NCBI GenBank assembly: GCA_025963635.1
Contig: JAOQAK010000048.1
Coordinates: 1 to 57,865, forward strand
DNA: 57,865 bases
Direction of reading: 5' to 3'
Source of the DNA: Ferruginibacter sp.
Lineage (GTDB): Bacteria; Bacteroidota; Bacteroidia; Chitinophagales; Chitinophagaceae
The notes beneath the pieces were generated by a model. The model made no database searches. It had not been told where the DNA came from and saw nothing but the letters and a program-made list of their open reading frames with translations. Each line of letters starts with the position of its first letter. The stretch's first letter is position 1. Positions 28,423-36,964 of this stretch are shown piece by piece. The translations under genes and the position numbers were made by a program.

Positions 28423-29586
28423 TTAACAGTTTTCCAATGCCTGCAGGATATCTGCCAAAATATCATCTACATGCTCCAGTCCCACAGAAATGCGGATAAG
28501 GCCCGGCGTTATATTAGTGGCAAGGCGCTCCTCATCGGTTAATTTTGCGTGAGTGGTGCTAGCGGGATGAGAGGCAATACTACGGGTATCACCAAGGTTA
28601 GCCGTAAGGGAAAGCATCGTAAGATTATTTAAAAAACTGCGTCCGCTTTCCAGTCCCCCTTTCAAATCAAAACATACAATGCCCCCTCCATTTTGCATTT
28701 GCTTAATGGCTATTTCATATTGTGGATGGCTGGGAAGGAAAGGGTATTTTAAAAAGCTGATTTTGGGATGATGCTCCAACGTTTTTGCAAGTTGAAGCGC
28801 ATTTTTTGCGTGGCGCTCCATCCTCACATCAAGGGTTTCGAGGCTCTTGCTTAATACCCATGCATTAAAGGGCGACATGGCAGGACCGGTACTTCTGCAG
28901 AACAAATAGATATCCTGTACCAATTCTTTTTTTCCAACAACCACACCCCCTAAAACGCGACCTTGTCCATCGATCCATTTTGTAGCAGAATGTACTACCA
29001 GGTGTGCTCCAAGATCAATCGGACGCTGGTTGACAGGCGTGGCAAAACAATTGTCAACGTTTAGAATAAGGTTATATTTCTTCGCCAGTGCACTCACCAT
29101 TTCAAGATCAATAATCGCAAGCCCCGGGTTGGTAGGAGTTTCCAAATAGATCATTTTGGTATTGGGGCGGATAGCAGCCTCCCACTCTTCCGGTTTATCT
29201 GCACTTATATAGCTATATTCAATACCGTAGTTGGGCAAATATTTTTTTATAATCGTGTGAGTACTTCCAAAAATCGAATTGCAGGATAACAGGTGATCTC
29301 CTTTTTTTAAAAGCGCCATAAATGAAGCAAAAACCGCACTCATGCCGGAAGAAGTGGCGTACCCGGCTTCCGCCCCTTCAAGCGCCACCATTTTATCGGT
29401 AAATTCTTTCACGCCGGGGTTGCTAAAGCGGCTATAAATGTTATCATCGCTTTCATCTGCAAAGGCAGCACGCATCTCCTCTGCATCATCAAAACAAAAA
29501 CTGCTGGTGAGGAACAAAGGTGTGGAATGTTCCATTTCGTTTGTGCGTTCGGTTTGTATGCGGATGGCTTTCGTTATTGGGTTCAT
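28423..29586 (-). CDS. metZ: O-acyl-homoserine sulfhydrylase (PLP, Cys/Met metabolism family)
   Basis: A fold-type I PLP enzyme that joins sulfide with activated homoserine to give homocysteine. The N-terminus TERTNEMEHSTPLFLTSSF, the YSRFSNPG motif that binds the neighbouring subunit's PLP, and VVHSATKWIDGQGRVLGG with the PLP lysine are characteristic of the MetZ/MetY group; GDTRSIASHPASTTHA near the C-terminus is also standard. At 387 residues it is closer to O-succinylhomoserine sulfhydrylase (MetZ) than to the longer MetY. With metX nearby, O-acetylhomoserine may be the true substrate. It stands about 800 bases from metX on the opposite strand. Confidence 0.9.
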   Translation of the reverse strand: MNPITKAIRIQTERTNEMEHSTPLFLTSSFCFDDAEEMRAAFADESDDNIYSRFSNPGVKEFTDKMVALEGAEAGYATSSGMSAVFASFMALLKKGDHLLSCNSIFGSTHTIIKKYLPNYGIEYSYISADKPEEWEAAIRPNTKMIYLETPTNPGLAIIDLEMVSALAKKYNLILNVDNCFATPVNQRPIDLGAHLVVHSATKWIDGQGRVLGGVVVGKKELVQDIYLFCRSTGPAMSPFNAWVLSKSLETLDVRMERHAKNALQLAKTLEHHPKISFLKYPFLPSHPQYEIAIKQMQNGGGIVCFDLKGGLESGRSFLNNLTMLSLTANLGDTRSIASHPASTTHAKLTDEERLATNITPGLIRISVGLEHVDDILADILQALENC

Positions 29587-29878
29587 ATTGTAAATTAGCC
29601 CTACTCCTATTTTTTCTAAAAGGATATAAGTTAGTTTGGGTTATGTGAAAAGTACCATAATCTCATTTCTAAAGAAATTGATATGGATGAGCGCCTGAAA
29701 ATTAAACGGTAAAATTAATAATCAAAATTCGATAAATGCATGGGAGAAATAAAAGGCACTGAAATGAATTTTTTAATCAAAAAAATGCAACATAATAATT
29801 TTTACAAGACAATGAATGATTCAGAAACCTGTTGAAAACTGCTTATACAAATTGACCGGATAATATCGCGTCTGACAT

Positions 29879-30319
29879 TTAAGAATTAGATATTGAAGGT
29901 TCATTTACTCTTACTTCCCAGGTTAAATTAGTGCCCCCGCGCCTGAGCGTTTCGGCTACTGAGCAGTATTTTTTCATGGACAATTCGCACGCCCGTTCCG
30001 CTTTATCAATATCGATGGTGCCGGTAAGTTCAAATACAATCTTCACATTTCTCCAAAGTGATGGCTCCTTATCGCTTTCTCTCTCCCCTTCTATTTTCAT
30101 AGAAAAATTATCGATGGTTTGACGTTGTTTTTTTAATATCATTACGATATCAATACCGCTACATCCGCCCATTCCCATCAGTAATACCTGCATTGGGCGA
30201 ATGCCAAAATTTATACCGCCACTTTCCGGGCTTGTGTCCATCTTTATTATATGGCCATTGACATCCACGGCTTCGAACCCAAAATCACCTTCAATCCTAT
30301 TTACATTTATTTCTATCAT
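29879..30319 (-). CDS. OsmC family protein
   Basis: 146 residues with the two conserved cysteines of the OsmC/Ohr fold, C53 (LLMGMGGCSGIDIV) and C119 (MKKYCSVAETL). These form the thiol redox pair that reduces organic hydroperoxides in the studied members; the YhfA-like branch to which this looks closest has less certain function. No signal peptide. The gene lies between metZ and metX in a sulfur-amino-acid neighbourhood, which may be coincidence. Confidence 0.9.
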   Translation of the reverse strand: MIEINVNRIEGDFGFEAVDVNGHIIKMDTSPESGGINFGIRPMQVLLMGMGGCSGIDIVMILKKQRQTIDNFSMKIEGERESDKEPSLWRNVKIVFELTGTIDIDKAERACELSMKKYCSVAETLRRGGTNLTWEVRVNEPSISNS

Positions 30320-30393
30320 TTCGCAATATTTTTACAAATATAATTCCTGCAAGCCTTTACTTTGCATTTTTTACCTGTATACTTAATTATTGA

Positions 30394-31404
30394 ATGAAGT
30401 TTTTTCATTACCCACATCGTATTGAACTGGAAGGCGGCGGATCACTGGCGGAACTTACTATTGCATATTCTACCTATGGGAAAATGAATCCCGACAAAAG
30501 CAATGTAGTGTGGGTTTGTCATGCGCTGACTGCCAATTCTGATGTTGCAGACTGGTGGAACGGAGTTGTGGGTGAAAATCACGTGATTGACCCTGGAAAA
30601 TATTTCATTGTTTGCGCAAATATCCTTGGCTCCTGCTACGGAACTACCGGTCCGCTCAGTATAAATCCTGCAACCGGGTCACCCTATTACAGTTCATTTC
30701 CTGCGATCACTATACGGGATATGGTAAAAGCCCATGTCCTTTTGCGTAAGTACCTCGAAATTGATAAAATACTCCTTTTGATGGGTGGAAGCATGGGCGG
30801 CTACCAGGTGTTGGAATGGTGTATATTAGAAAATAATATCATTGAAAAATTGCTTTTATTGGCCACTTCCACCACAGAGAGTGCCTGGGGCATTGCAACG
30901 CATACGGCCCAGCGACTGGCAATTGAGGCCGACTGCACCTGGAGGCAGGCGTCACCTTCTGCGGGTGCAAAAGGATTGAAAGCAGCGAGGGCAATCGGTA
31001 TGCTTACGTATCGTAATTACGGCATTATGGTGCAACAGCAAACTGATCACGATTTTGAAAAATTAGACAATTACAAGGCATCTTCGTATATCCATTACCA
31101 GGGCGATAAATTAACCCAACGGTTCAATGCCTTTAGCTATTGGCTGCTCACAAAAAGCATGGATAGTCATCATATTGGAAGAGGCCGGGGCGGCCACCCG
31201 GAACAGATTTTAGAAACGATTACACAAAAGACGCTGATTATCGGAATTTCCAGCGATATCCTGTGCCCTTTGGCAGAGCAGCAACTGCTGAAAAATCATA
31301 TTCCTAATTCAGAACTTGTGGTGATTGATTCTGATTATGGTCATGATGGATTTATGGTGGAATCTAAAATCATTTCCCAACACCTGGCAGAATGGCTGGC
31401 CTGA
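30394..31404 (+). CDS. metX: Homoserine O-acetyltransferase
   Basis: An alpha/beta hydrolase that activates homoserine by acylation, the first committed step of methionine synthesis. The nucleophile is S133 in GGSMGG; the acid and base of the triad lie in ISSDILCPLAEQ and DSDYGHDGF. The N-terminal AYSTYGKMN, CHALTAN and NILGSCYGTTGP are the classic MetX signature. At 336 residues it is of usual length without C-terminal CBS domains. Acetyl versus succinyl specificity cannot be read with certainty here. A sulfhydrylase gene lies close by on the other strand. Confidence 0.94.
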   Translation: MKFFHYPHRIELEGGGSLAELTIAYSTYGKMNPDKSNVVWVCHALTANSDVADWWNGVVGENHVIDPGKYFIVCANILGSCYGTTGPLSINPATGSPYYSSFPAITIRDMVKAHVLLRKYLEIDKILLLMGGSMGGYQVLEWCILENNIIEKLLLLATSTTESAWGIATHTAQRLAIEADCTWRQASPSAGAKGLKAARAIGMLTYRNYGIMVQQQTDHDFEKLDNYKASSYIHYQGDKLTQRFNAFSYWLLTKSMDSHHIGRGRGGHPEQILETITQKTLIIGISSDILCPLAEQQLLKNHIPNSELVVIDSDYGHDGFMVESKIISQHLAEWLA

Positions 31405-31438
31405 GGCCGACATCTTTCATATTCTCCTGTTCAGCCAG

Positions 31439-32314
31439 TTATTTTAACTGGGCAATATTCAAAAGCTCATACCAATCTTCGTGAGATAATTTAATTTCGG
31501 TAGCCGTTGCAGCATTTTTAATCCTGTCTTCATCAAGTGACCCAATGATGGGCAACGTACCCAATTGCATTAGCCAGGCTACGGCGGTCTGTTCTACATT
31601 AGCGTTGTGTTTTATCCCGATCTCAGACAGTTTCGAACGAAGCAATTGGGATTTCGGATCTACCCCGTTTAGTATTTTACCACCTGCCAGCGGCGCCCAG
31701 GCAAGGGGTTTACTGTACCGCTGCTTGATAAAATCTACCCTGCCGTCTTCGATTGCAGAAATGTTTAAGAGATTCAACTCCACGTGGTTCGTCACAATGG
31801 GTACTGATAAATAAGAAGCCAGTTGCTGGTGCTGGAAGACAGTAAAATTTGACACACCGATGCTCTTTATTTTACCTTGCTTTACCAGTTGCATCAGCGC
31901 TTTCGCTGTGGACTCAAGATCACTTAAATGATCACTATGATGTAATAAAAATACATCCAGGTATTCGGTATTCAGCCTTTGCAGAGAATTATTTACACTG
32001 CTGGTAATATGTTCAGCAGAGGTGTTGTAGTAGGTAAATCCCTTTGCAGACGTGCATATGCCACATTTACTGAATAATACGATATCCTCTCTTTTAAAAG
32101 AACCACTCTTCAACACTTCCCCAAAATACTTTTCAATAGAAAAGTTTCCGTACATATCCGCATGGTCAAATGTATTAATCCCAAGTTGCAGGCAGAGGTT
32201 TACAGTCCGTTCAATATGGGCGATTGTTTCTTTTCCCTGGTCTTTCCATCTCCAAAATCCGTAAATCGCTTGCGAAACTTTTGGGCCTGAATCACTTAAA
32301 TAAACATTCTTCAT
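31439..32314 (-). CDS. Aldo/keto reductase
   Basis: An NAD(P)H-dependent oxidoreductase of the (beta/alpha)8 fold. The catalytic tetrad can be followed: the FDHADMYG motif (Asp and Tyr), a Lys in VLFSKCG and a His in VFLLHHSD; KIKSIGVSNFTV and the IIGSLDEDRI cofactor segment are also standard. I place the start at the ATG at 32314 (MKNVYLSDSG), since the family begins this way; the longer frame to 32356 adds 14 residues. It most resembles the YdhF group. The physiological carbonyl substrate is unknown. Confidence 0.9.
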   Translation of the reverse strand: MKNVYLSDSGPKVSQAIYGFWRWKDQGKETIAHIERTVNLCLQLGINTFDHADMYGNFSIEKYFGEVLKSGSFKREDIVLFSKCGICTSAKGFTYYNTSAEHITSSVNNSLQRLNTEYLDVFLLHHSDHLSDLESTAKALMQLVKQGKIKSIGVSNFTVFQHQQLASYLSVPIVTNHVELNLLNISAIEDGRVDFIKQRYSKPLAWAPLAGGKILNGVDPKSQLLRSKLSEIGIKHNANVEQTAVAWLMQLGTLPIIGSLDEDRIKNAATATEIKLSHEDWYELLNIAQLK

Positions 32315-32496
32315 AATACTCGTTATAATTTTGAAACAAAAATCGCTCTTCATCAATATCTAAGACAAGCACAATGGCTGGTCAAATGCCTGCAATTTAC
32401 AGAATTGGAACGCAAATTTCGCACATTTAAAAAGCACCGCGAGATCAGAACTATTTATGGCATTTGCAAAGTGATTTTTGAGATGGGCTGCTGATT

Positions 32497-32527
32497 AAAA
32501 TAAAAAAAGCAGTATAGAAATACTGCT
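32497..32527 (-). terminator. Intrinsic terminator after tRNA-Cys
   Basis: On the minus strand AGCAGTAT / ATACTGCT makes a tight stem, followed by TTTTTTTATTTT. It lies about 33 bases past the tRNA 3' end. Confidence 0.8.
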
Positions 32528-32559
32528 CCTAACGATTGCTTGAAATTAAAACCAAAAAG

Positions 32560-32630
32560 ACGCCACGGATGGATTCGAACCATCGTAAAAAGTTTTGCAG
32601 ACTTTAACCTTTCCTCTCGGCCACGTGGCT
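32560..32630 (-). tRNA. tRNA-Cys (anticodon GCA)
   Basis: A complete cloverleaf is readable on the minus strand. The anticodon arm is AAAGT-CTGCAAA-ACTTT (GCA, decoding Cys), the T arm GATGG-TTCGAAT-CCATC, the D arm GCC...GGT, and the discriminator U73 is the cysteine identity base. The CCA end is not encoded, as usual in this phylum. Six acceptor pairs are good (GCCACG/CGTGGC), but the first pair is A1 against G72, a mismatch where most tRNA-Cys have G1-C72. A promoter-like TATCTTCG lies about 15 bases upstream, and a palindrome shared with the sulfur genes is next to it. Confidence 0.93.
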
Positions 32631-32644
32631 GTATTGTACTTTGA

Positions 32645-32652
32645 CGAAGATA
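32645..32652 (-). promoter_or_regulatory. Promoter-like TATCTTCG before tRNA-Cys
   Basis: TATCTTCG on the minus strand differs in one base from TAnnTTTG, and a TTG 19 bases upstream would be the -33 element. The same octamer precedes the siroheme synthase gene at 38611-38618. Confidence 0.5.
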
Positions 32653-32665
32653 CGCTTACTATATT

Positions 32666-32686
32666 AGTCTACCAATTTAATGGACT
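32666..32686. promoter_or_regulatory. Sulfur-type palindrome, copy 1 (tRNA-Cys)
   Basis: A 21-bp imperfect palindrome beginning AGTCTACCAATT and ending AATGGACT. It overlaps the proposed -33 region of tRNA-Cys. Four related copies precede sulfur genes or the TonB receptor in this window. It is a likely operator of an unknown regulator. Confidence 0.6.
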
Positions 32687-32730
32687 TGTAATTAACGGAT
32701 ATTTTTTTGCAAAAATTTGCTTGTTTAAAC

Positions 32731-33558
32731 TTATGATTTTTTTTGATTAGAATTCCTTCTTACATCCAGGTTTTGGAAGTAGAACAATCGAATTGTATGC
32801 AGGCTTCGATATTTATTGCCTGCCGGAAGCTGTTGAAAAAGATTCATGTATCCCAGCTGCAAATTAGCCTGTTCTCCGGTTTGATATTTGAGTCCGGCAA
32901 AAAAGCGGTTCTGGTCAAAATAATTATTAATTATTTCCTTGCCGAAATTGATATGTACTTCGTCATTGACTACAAACGATAAGCCATTTGGCACAATACC
33001 AGCTTTGCTAAAGGGGATATCATACCAAATATTATAGCGTACCCGGTAATTGAAGTTATTACCTTTACCCAGTGTTGAATCATTTATAATTTTCCTCCGG
33101 TAACGTTCTTCCAACCTGAACCATTGCATCATTCTTTTTTTGCCATACTTCGTATGCCATTGAATCTGCTGCCAGGGCCGGTGCTCCGGCTGGGTAATTT
33201 TTTTGTGTGCGTCGGCAGGATAAATACTGACATATGCATAGCCGGCAGTAAGCTTTGTTGCATCATTTACATAATATGTGAGGCCTAATCGTACAATACT
33301 TTGCGAGAATTTATTTGTAAAATCTTCGCGGGTGCGTAAATGAAGATCGGTCCATAAGCCCCATTTATCCGTAAGCCTGGTTTGATTGAAATATCCAAAC
33401 CATAACTGCTGAACGCTTTCGGTGCTTTTGCTAATTTGAGCCTTGGATGAAAGCGTTAGGCAAGTTAGGATGATGATGCAGATCAGGCCCCCCTGCCCCC
33501 CAAGGGGGATTCTTGACGCATTCAACTTGGAGTTTCTTTTAAGGGTCGGTATCTGCAT
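32731..33558 (-). CDS. DUF2490 outer-membrane protein
   Basis: 275 residues. The mature region matches the DUF2490 pattern of Bacteroidota barrel proteins: QQLWFGYFNQTRLTDKWGLW, FSQSIVRLGLTYYVND, HRPWQQIQWHTKYGKKRM, FRLEERYRRK and NYRVRYNIWYDIPF. Each is a likely transmembrane strand. The signal peptide is LICIIILTCLTLSSKAQ, preceded by an unusually long, basic N-region (MQIPTLKRNSKLNASRIPLG) of which the ASRIPLGGQGG part is encoded by a dispersed palindromic repeat. The gene follows the TonB receptor by 48 bases and probably shares its transcript. Function unknown. Confidence 0.83.
   Translation of the reverse strand: MQIPTLKRNSKLNASRIPLGGQGGLICIIILTCLTLSSKAQISKSTESVQQLWFGYFNQTRLTDKWGLWTDLHLRTREDFTNKFSQSIVRLGLTYYVNDATKLTAGYAYVSIYPADAHKKITQPEHRPWQQIQWHTKYGKKRMMQWFRLEERYRRKIINDSTLGKGNNFNYRVRYNIWYDIPFSKAGIVPNGLSFVVNDEVHINFGKEIINNYFDQNRFFAGLKYQTGEQANLQLGYMNLFQQLPAGNKYRSLHTIRLFYFQNLDVRRNSNQKKS
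33487..33522 (-). repeat. C-rich palindromic repeat inside the DUF2490 gene
   Basis: GCCCCCCTGCCCCCC followed by AAGGGGG and TTCTTGACGCATT. The same 36-37 base unit occurs at 48768-48804. CCCCC/GGGGG can form a hairpin. Here it is read through as part of the signal-peptide N-region. Confidence 0.75.
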
Positions 33559-33606
33559 TTTTTTTGAAAACTAGTCTTTGTTAATTTACAGTCTTAAGAC
33601 TGTTAT

Positions 33607-36531
33607 TTATTTATTCAACAAACCATCTACTGTTATTGCCACATAGTAGAGAGCCCCGATGGTTGGTCCGCCTGCATATTCAAGATGCCTGTTGTTTAAC
33701 AGGTTGGTGGCTCCTAATTTCACGGTCGATTTTACTTTTGGCACTCTCAAAGTAACCTGTGCATCTAAGTTATTGATCGCTGCTATATCACCGGTTACTA
33801 ACGGACTTTCCCACAAGAAACTGTTCTGCCACTTCCATACAATGTTAAATCCAACGTTCCTGGTAATCGCCCTGTTTCCAAAAGATAGGTTGGAAGTCCA
33901 GTCGGGTGTATTAAAACCTGTGATAAAAAGATCAGGCGTGGAAATTCCTTTAATCTTATTATAATTCACATTGCCGGAAATAGTAAATGTTTTATAAAAA
34001 TTATAGGTTAGTCCCAATGAAGAACCATACGTGGTGTACTTATTTTTGGCATTGGTGTAAACACGATAGCGATCCTGCCCTTTGCTGGCGGCGTTGCCAC
34101 TACTTGCCACAGTTGCATCACGGTTCCTGTCAATCATCGACAACACTGCGGCATCTGTACCAATGGTTGCTCCAATGGGAACAAATACCTGCACCTGTCC
34201 AAGAAAACCATCATAAATATTGGTGTAAGCGTCAACATCAATAAATAATTTATTATTGAACACAACGGATTTATATCCTACTTCATAAGAATTGATTCCT
34301 TCGGGACGGCCATCCGGTAAATTGCCTGGTTGTAGCAGGCCTTTATTTTCCAATGCTGCAGCATCTGTATTACCGGCGGCTTTTACGGCTGCATTAAAAA
34401 TCGCAACGGATGATTGGGTATAACTGTTTTCACGATAGCCTAATCCTTCGTTGATGATTGGTAATATTCCTACACGTTTTACGCGGCCGTTGTTCACATA
34501 AGACAAGGCTTCAAACAAGGCAGGAAAGCGATAGCCCTGCTGGTAGGTGAACCTGAAATTGTGTTTTTCTTTTACTGTATAAACCGCTGCCAACCGGGGA
34601 GTTAGTTTAGCCGTAAATTCAGGGTTATAATCGGCCCGCAAAGATCCCCACAATTTCAAATGCTCGTTAAATAAGGTTTTGGTCAGTTGCACAAACCCGC
34701 CAAACTTTTTGTAGTAGGTATTGCTTCCGAAACTACCATCAGGCAACGGTGTGTTTCTCTCGGCAATAGGCCGCTTAAAGTCTACGAAGTTATTTCCATC
34801 CGGACTTAATGCATATACACGGGCATCTCCCCCAACCAATAAGTTAAAATACTTTACTTGTTTGGTAAGATCCAACTGGCCTTCAATATGGTACAGTTTG
34901 CTCTTTTGAATCAGGGCTGCACCGCCTGTTAAGGGTGCATTGGGAATGGCACTGGATTTAATATCCCAGTTATTGATTTTAATGATGGAATCCTTTACCC
35001 TGTTGAAATAAGCAGTGCCCGGCTCAGCACGGGAGGCATCCGCTGCAGTGCGGGCGTATTGGGTGGCTGCAGCAAGGTTAGCGGAGGTCAGCGATCCTCC
35101 GTGATCAGTGGCATAAGTATTAAGGGCAGCTTTATATTTAGCACCCCAAACATTTGCACTGCCACCCGTATAAAGATCTAAATTATCGGCCAGGGGTTTA
35201 ACATTGTAAGAATCTCCTGAATTTTCGATGGAAGTGTATGCTTTAACTGTGAAGTTGGCGCCCTTTAATTCTAACTGGTGATTCTGCACCACTACATTGT
35301 CCAGTTTGATTTTATTGCCTCTCTGAAACACACCATCCATTTTTCCGCGGCGGTATGAATAGGTTAACTCCGTATTGGGAGTAATTTTATAGTGCAATGC
35401 AAAGTCAAATTTAAAATTGTCTACTTTCGGATCTACCAGGTCTTTTTCCCAGTAGCCTGTACGGCCTACAGTTAAGGTTCTGTTGGCAATGCCGTCGATG
35501 TTTAAACCGCCAACAGAAACCGTATTGCTTCCTGCCAGGGCATCGTCGCCATATTTATTCCAGCCATCAAAAACGATATTGTTTGCCCCGTTCAGCGCAG
35601 GGTACGATGGGTTGGCCGTGATCTTACTATTCGGATTTTGGTCAAGCCTTGTATCCGAAATCCAGTCTACTGCTTGTAGGTAACTCGCATTGATCTTAAA
35701 TGCAAATTTATCATTGAACGCTTTTGCGTAGCGTATAGCAGTTTCTGTTAGCAGGCTGGGTGAATGGTCGGTGCCATCCACATGATTTACACCCGTACGC
35801 TGGAATACACTGAGACCCTGCGTGGTAAATGGGTTTTTGGTAATCAGGTTACTCATGCCATTGATTGCGTTCATGCCATATAAAGCTGACGCAGCGCCGG
35901 GCGTAATTTCTATGCTCTGGATATCAAGTTCTGTGGGCCCGATGGCATTGCCAAGTGGCACGCCGAGTGTAGCCGCCTGCATATCAATTCCATCTACCAA
36001 TTGCATAAAACGAAAGTTATTGGGGATATTAAACCCTCTTGTATTAGGTACTTTAAAAGTGATCGAAGAAGTGGTTAGCTGCACACCTTTAACATTGCCC
36101 AACGCATCATAAAACGATGCGGCCGGGGTTTCTTTCAATGCCCTGATGTCAAGCTTTTCAATACTTACCGGGGACTTTAAAATCTTTTCGGAAGTGCGGC
36201 TTGCAGTTACTACCACTTCATTTGCCAAAAAGGTCTGGCTGGTAAGTTGTATGGCGAGTTTTGAATTACCATTCTTGATTTCAATTTCCTGGGCAGAAAA
36301 ACCCACGGACGATATGACCAACCTAAAAGGGAATTTCTGATTGATCACAAGGGAAAACCTGCCGGTCGTATCAGTAGTTGTGCCACCATTGGTACCCTTT
36401 ACTGATATGCTGACTGACGGTAATCCTTCATGATTTTCGCCCACTACCCTGCCACTTAATATCACTGTGCCGTTAAGCTGGGCAATTGCAACAATGGGAA
36501 ATAAAAAAAACAGTACTAGCAAATATTTCAT
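33607..36531 (-). CDS. TonB-dependent receptor
   Basis: 974 residues, an outer-membrane transporter powered by TonB. After the signal peptide (MKYLLVLFFLFPIVAIA, Q) comes a carboxypeptidase-like regulatory domain at about 25-95 (LSGRVVGENHEGLPSVSISV, TDTTGRFSL), a plug domain at about 105-230 (VVVTASRTSEKILKSPVSIE, PGAASALYGMNAINGM), and a 22-strand barrel to the C-terminus. It is not a SusC type, since no SusD gene is present and the CarboxypepD-plug junction is shorter. The ligand is unknown. Two copies of the palindrome seen at sulfur genes lie upstream, which suggests uptake of a sulfur compound (inference). Confidence 0.93.
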   Translation of the reverse strand: MKYLLVLFFLFPIVAIAQLNGTVILSGRVVGENHEGLPSVSISVKGTNGGTTTDTTGRFSLVINQKFPFRLVISSVGFSAQEIEIKNGNSKLAIQLTSQTFLANEVVVTASRTSEKILKSPVSIEKLDIRALKETPAASFYDALGNVKGVQLTTSSITFKVPNTRGFNIPNNFRFMQLVDGIDMQAATLGVPLGNAIGPTELDIQSIEITPGAASALYGMNAINGMSNLITKNPFTTQGLSVFQRTGVNHVDGTDHSPSLLTETAIRYAKAFNDKFAFKINASYLQAVDWISDTRLDQNPNSKITANPSYPALNGANNIVFDGWNKYGDDALAGSNTVSVGGLNIDGIANRTLTVGRTGYWEKDLVDPKVDNFKFDFALHYKITPNTELTYSYRRGKMDGVFQRGNKIKLDNVVVQNHQLELKGANFTVKAYTSIENSGDSYNVKPLADNLDLYTGGSANVWGAKYKAALNTYATDHGGSLTSANLAAATQYARTAADASRAEPGTAYFNRVKDSIIKINNWDIKSSAIPNAPLTGGAALIQKSKLYHIEGQLDLTKQVKYFNLLVGGDARVYALSPDGNNFVDFKRPIAERNTPLPDGSFGSNTYYKKFGGFVQLTKTLFNEHLKLWGSLRADYNPEFTAKLTPRLAAVYTVKEKHNFRFTYQQGYRFPALFEALSYVNNGRVKRVGILPIINEGLGYRENSYTQSSVAIFNAAVKAAGNTDAAALENKGLLQPGNLPDGRPEGINSYEVGYKSVVFNNKLFIDVDAYTNIYDGFLGQVQVFVPIGATIGTDAAVLSMIDRNRDATVASSGNAASKGQDRYRVYTNAKNKYTTYGSSLGLTYNFYKTFTISGNVNYNKIKGISTPDLFITGFNTPDWTSNLSFGNRAITRNVGFNIVWKWQNSFLWESPLVTGDIAAINNLDAQVTLRVPKVKSTVKLGATNLLNNRHLEYAGGPTIGALYYVAITVDGLLNK

Positions 36532-36654
36532 ATAAAAAATTGTTGGTTTTGGTTAATGATTTTTAAAAGACCGGCAAAAAAATTTAAGCAAATACGACTG
36601 CCCATTCTTATCAAGGCAAATCAATGACTATGATGAATTGCTGAAGAGCCGTAT

Positions 36655-36675
36655 ACTATATTAAATTGATGGACT
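36655..36675. promoter_or_regulatory. Sulfur-type palindrome, copy 2 (TonB receptor, proximal)
   Basis: The right half (TTGATGGACT) is well kept and the left half weaker (ACTATATTAA). It lies about 125 bases before the receptor start. About 15 of 21 positions agree with copy 3. Confidence 0.4.
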
Positions 36676-36813
36676 ATGTATGCAAATTTTTTAAATCCTG
36701 TTAGCAAGGATAAAACAACAACATCGTTGTTGCGGGGCGAAGGAACAAATGGTCACAATATTATCTTTTTTCATCAATGATTAATTATTGGCAAATATAA
36801 ATGAAAAACAATT

Positions 36814-36834
36814 AGTCTACCAAATTTATGGACT
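36814..36834. promoter_or_regulatory. Sulfur-type palindrome, copy 3 (TonB receptor, distal)
   Basis: AGTCTACCAAATT followed by TATGGACT. On the minus strand it contains TAAATTTG, a perfect promoter octamer, so a bound protein would cover the promoter. The 36532-36964 stretch between the receptor and tauE holds no gene; besides copies 2 and 3 it has a small CAACAAC/GTTGTTG hairpin near 36720. Confidence 0.6.
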
Positions 36835-36964
36835 TTAACTTATAGTTTTTTTTTGAGAATTGAAAGTTTAAGGGCGAAAGGCTGGGAATACCTGTACACA
36901 GCCGGCAAACCATAGGCGCCCCGGCAGAAATCGAATGGAAAAATTAGAAGTGAACAAAACGACA

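Noticed and set aside
29587..29878. SAM riboswitch upstream of metZ
   Set aside because: I could not draw a SAM-I, SAM-II or SAM-IV fold, and there is no terminator or masked start in this AT-rich leader.
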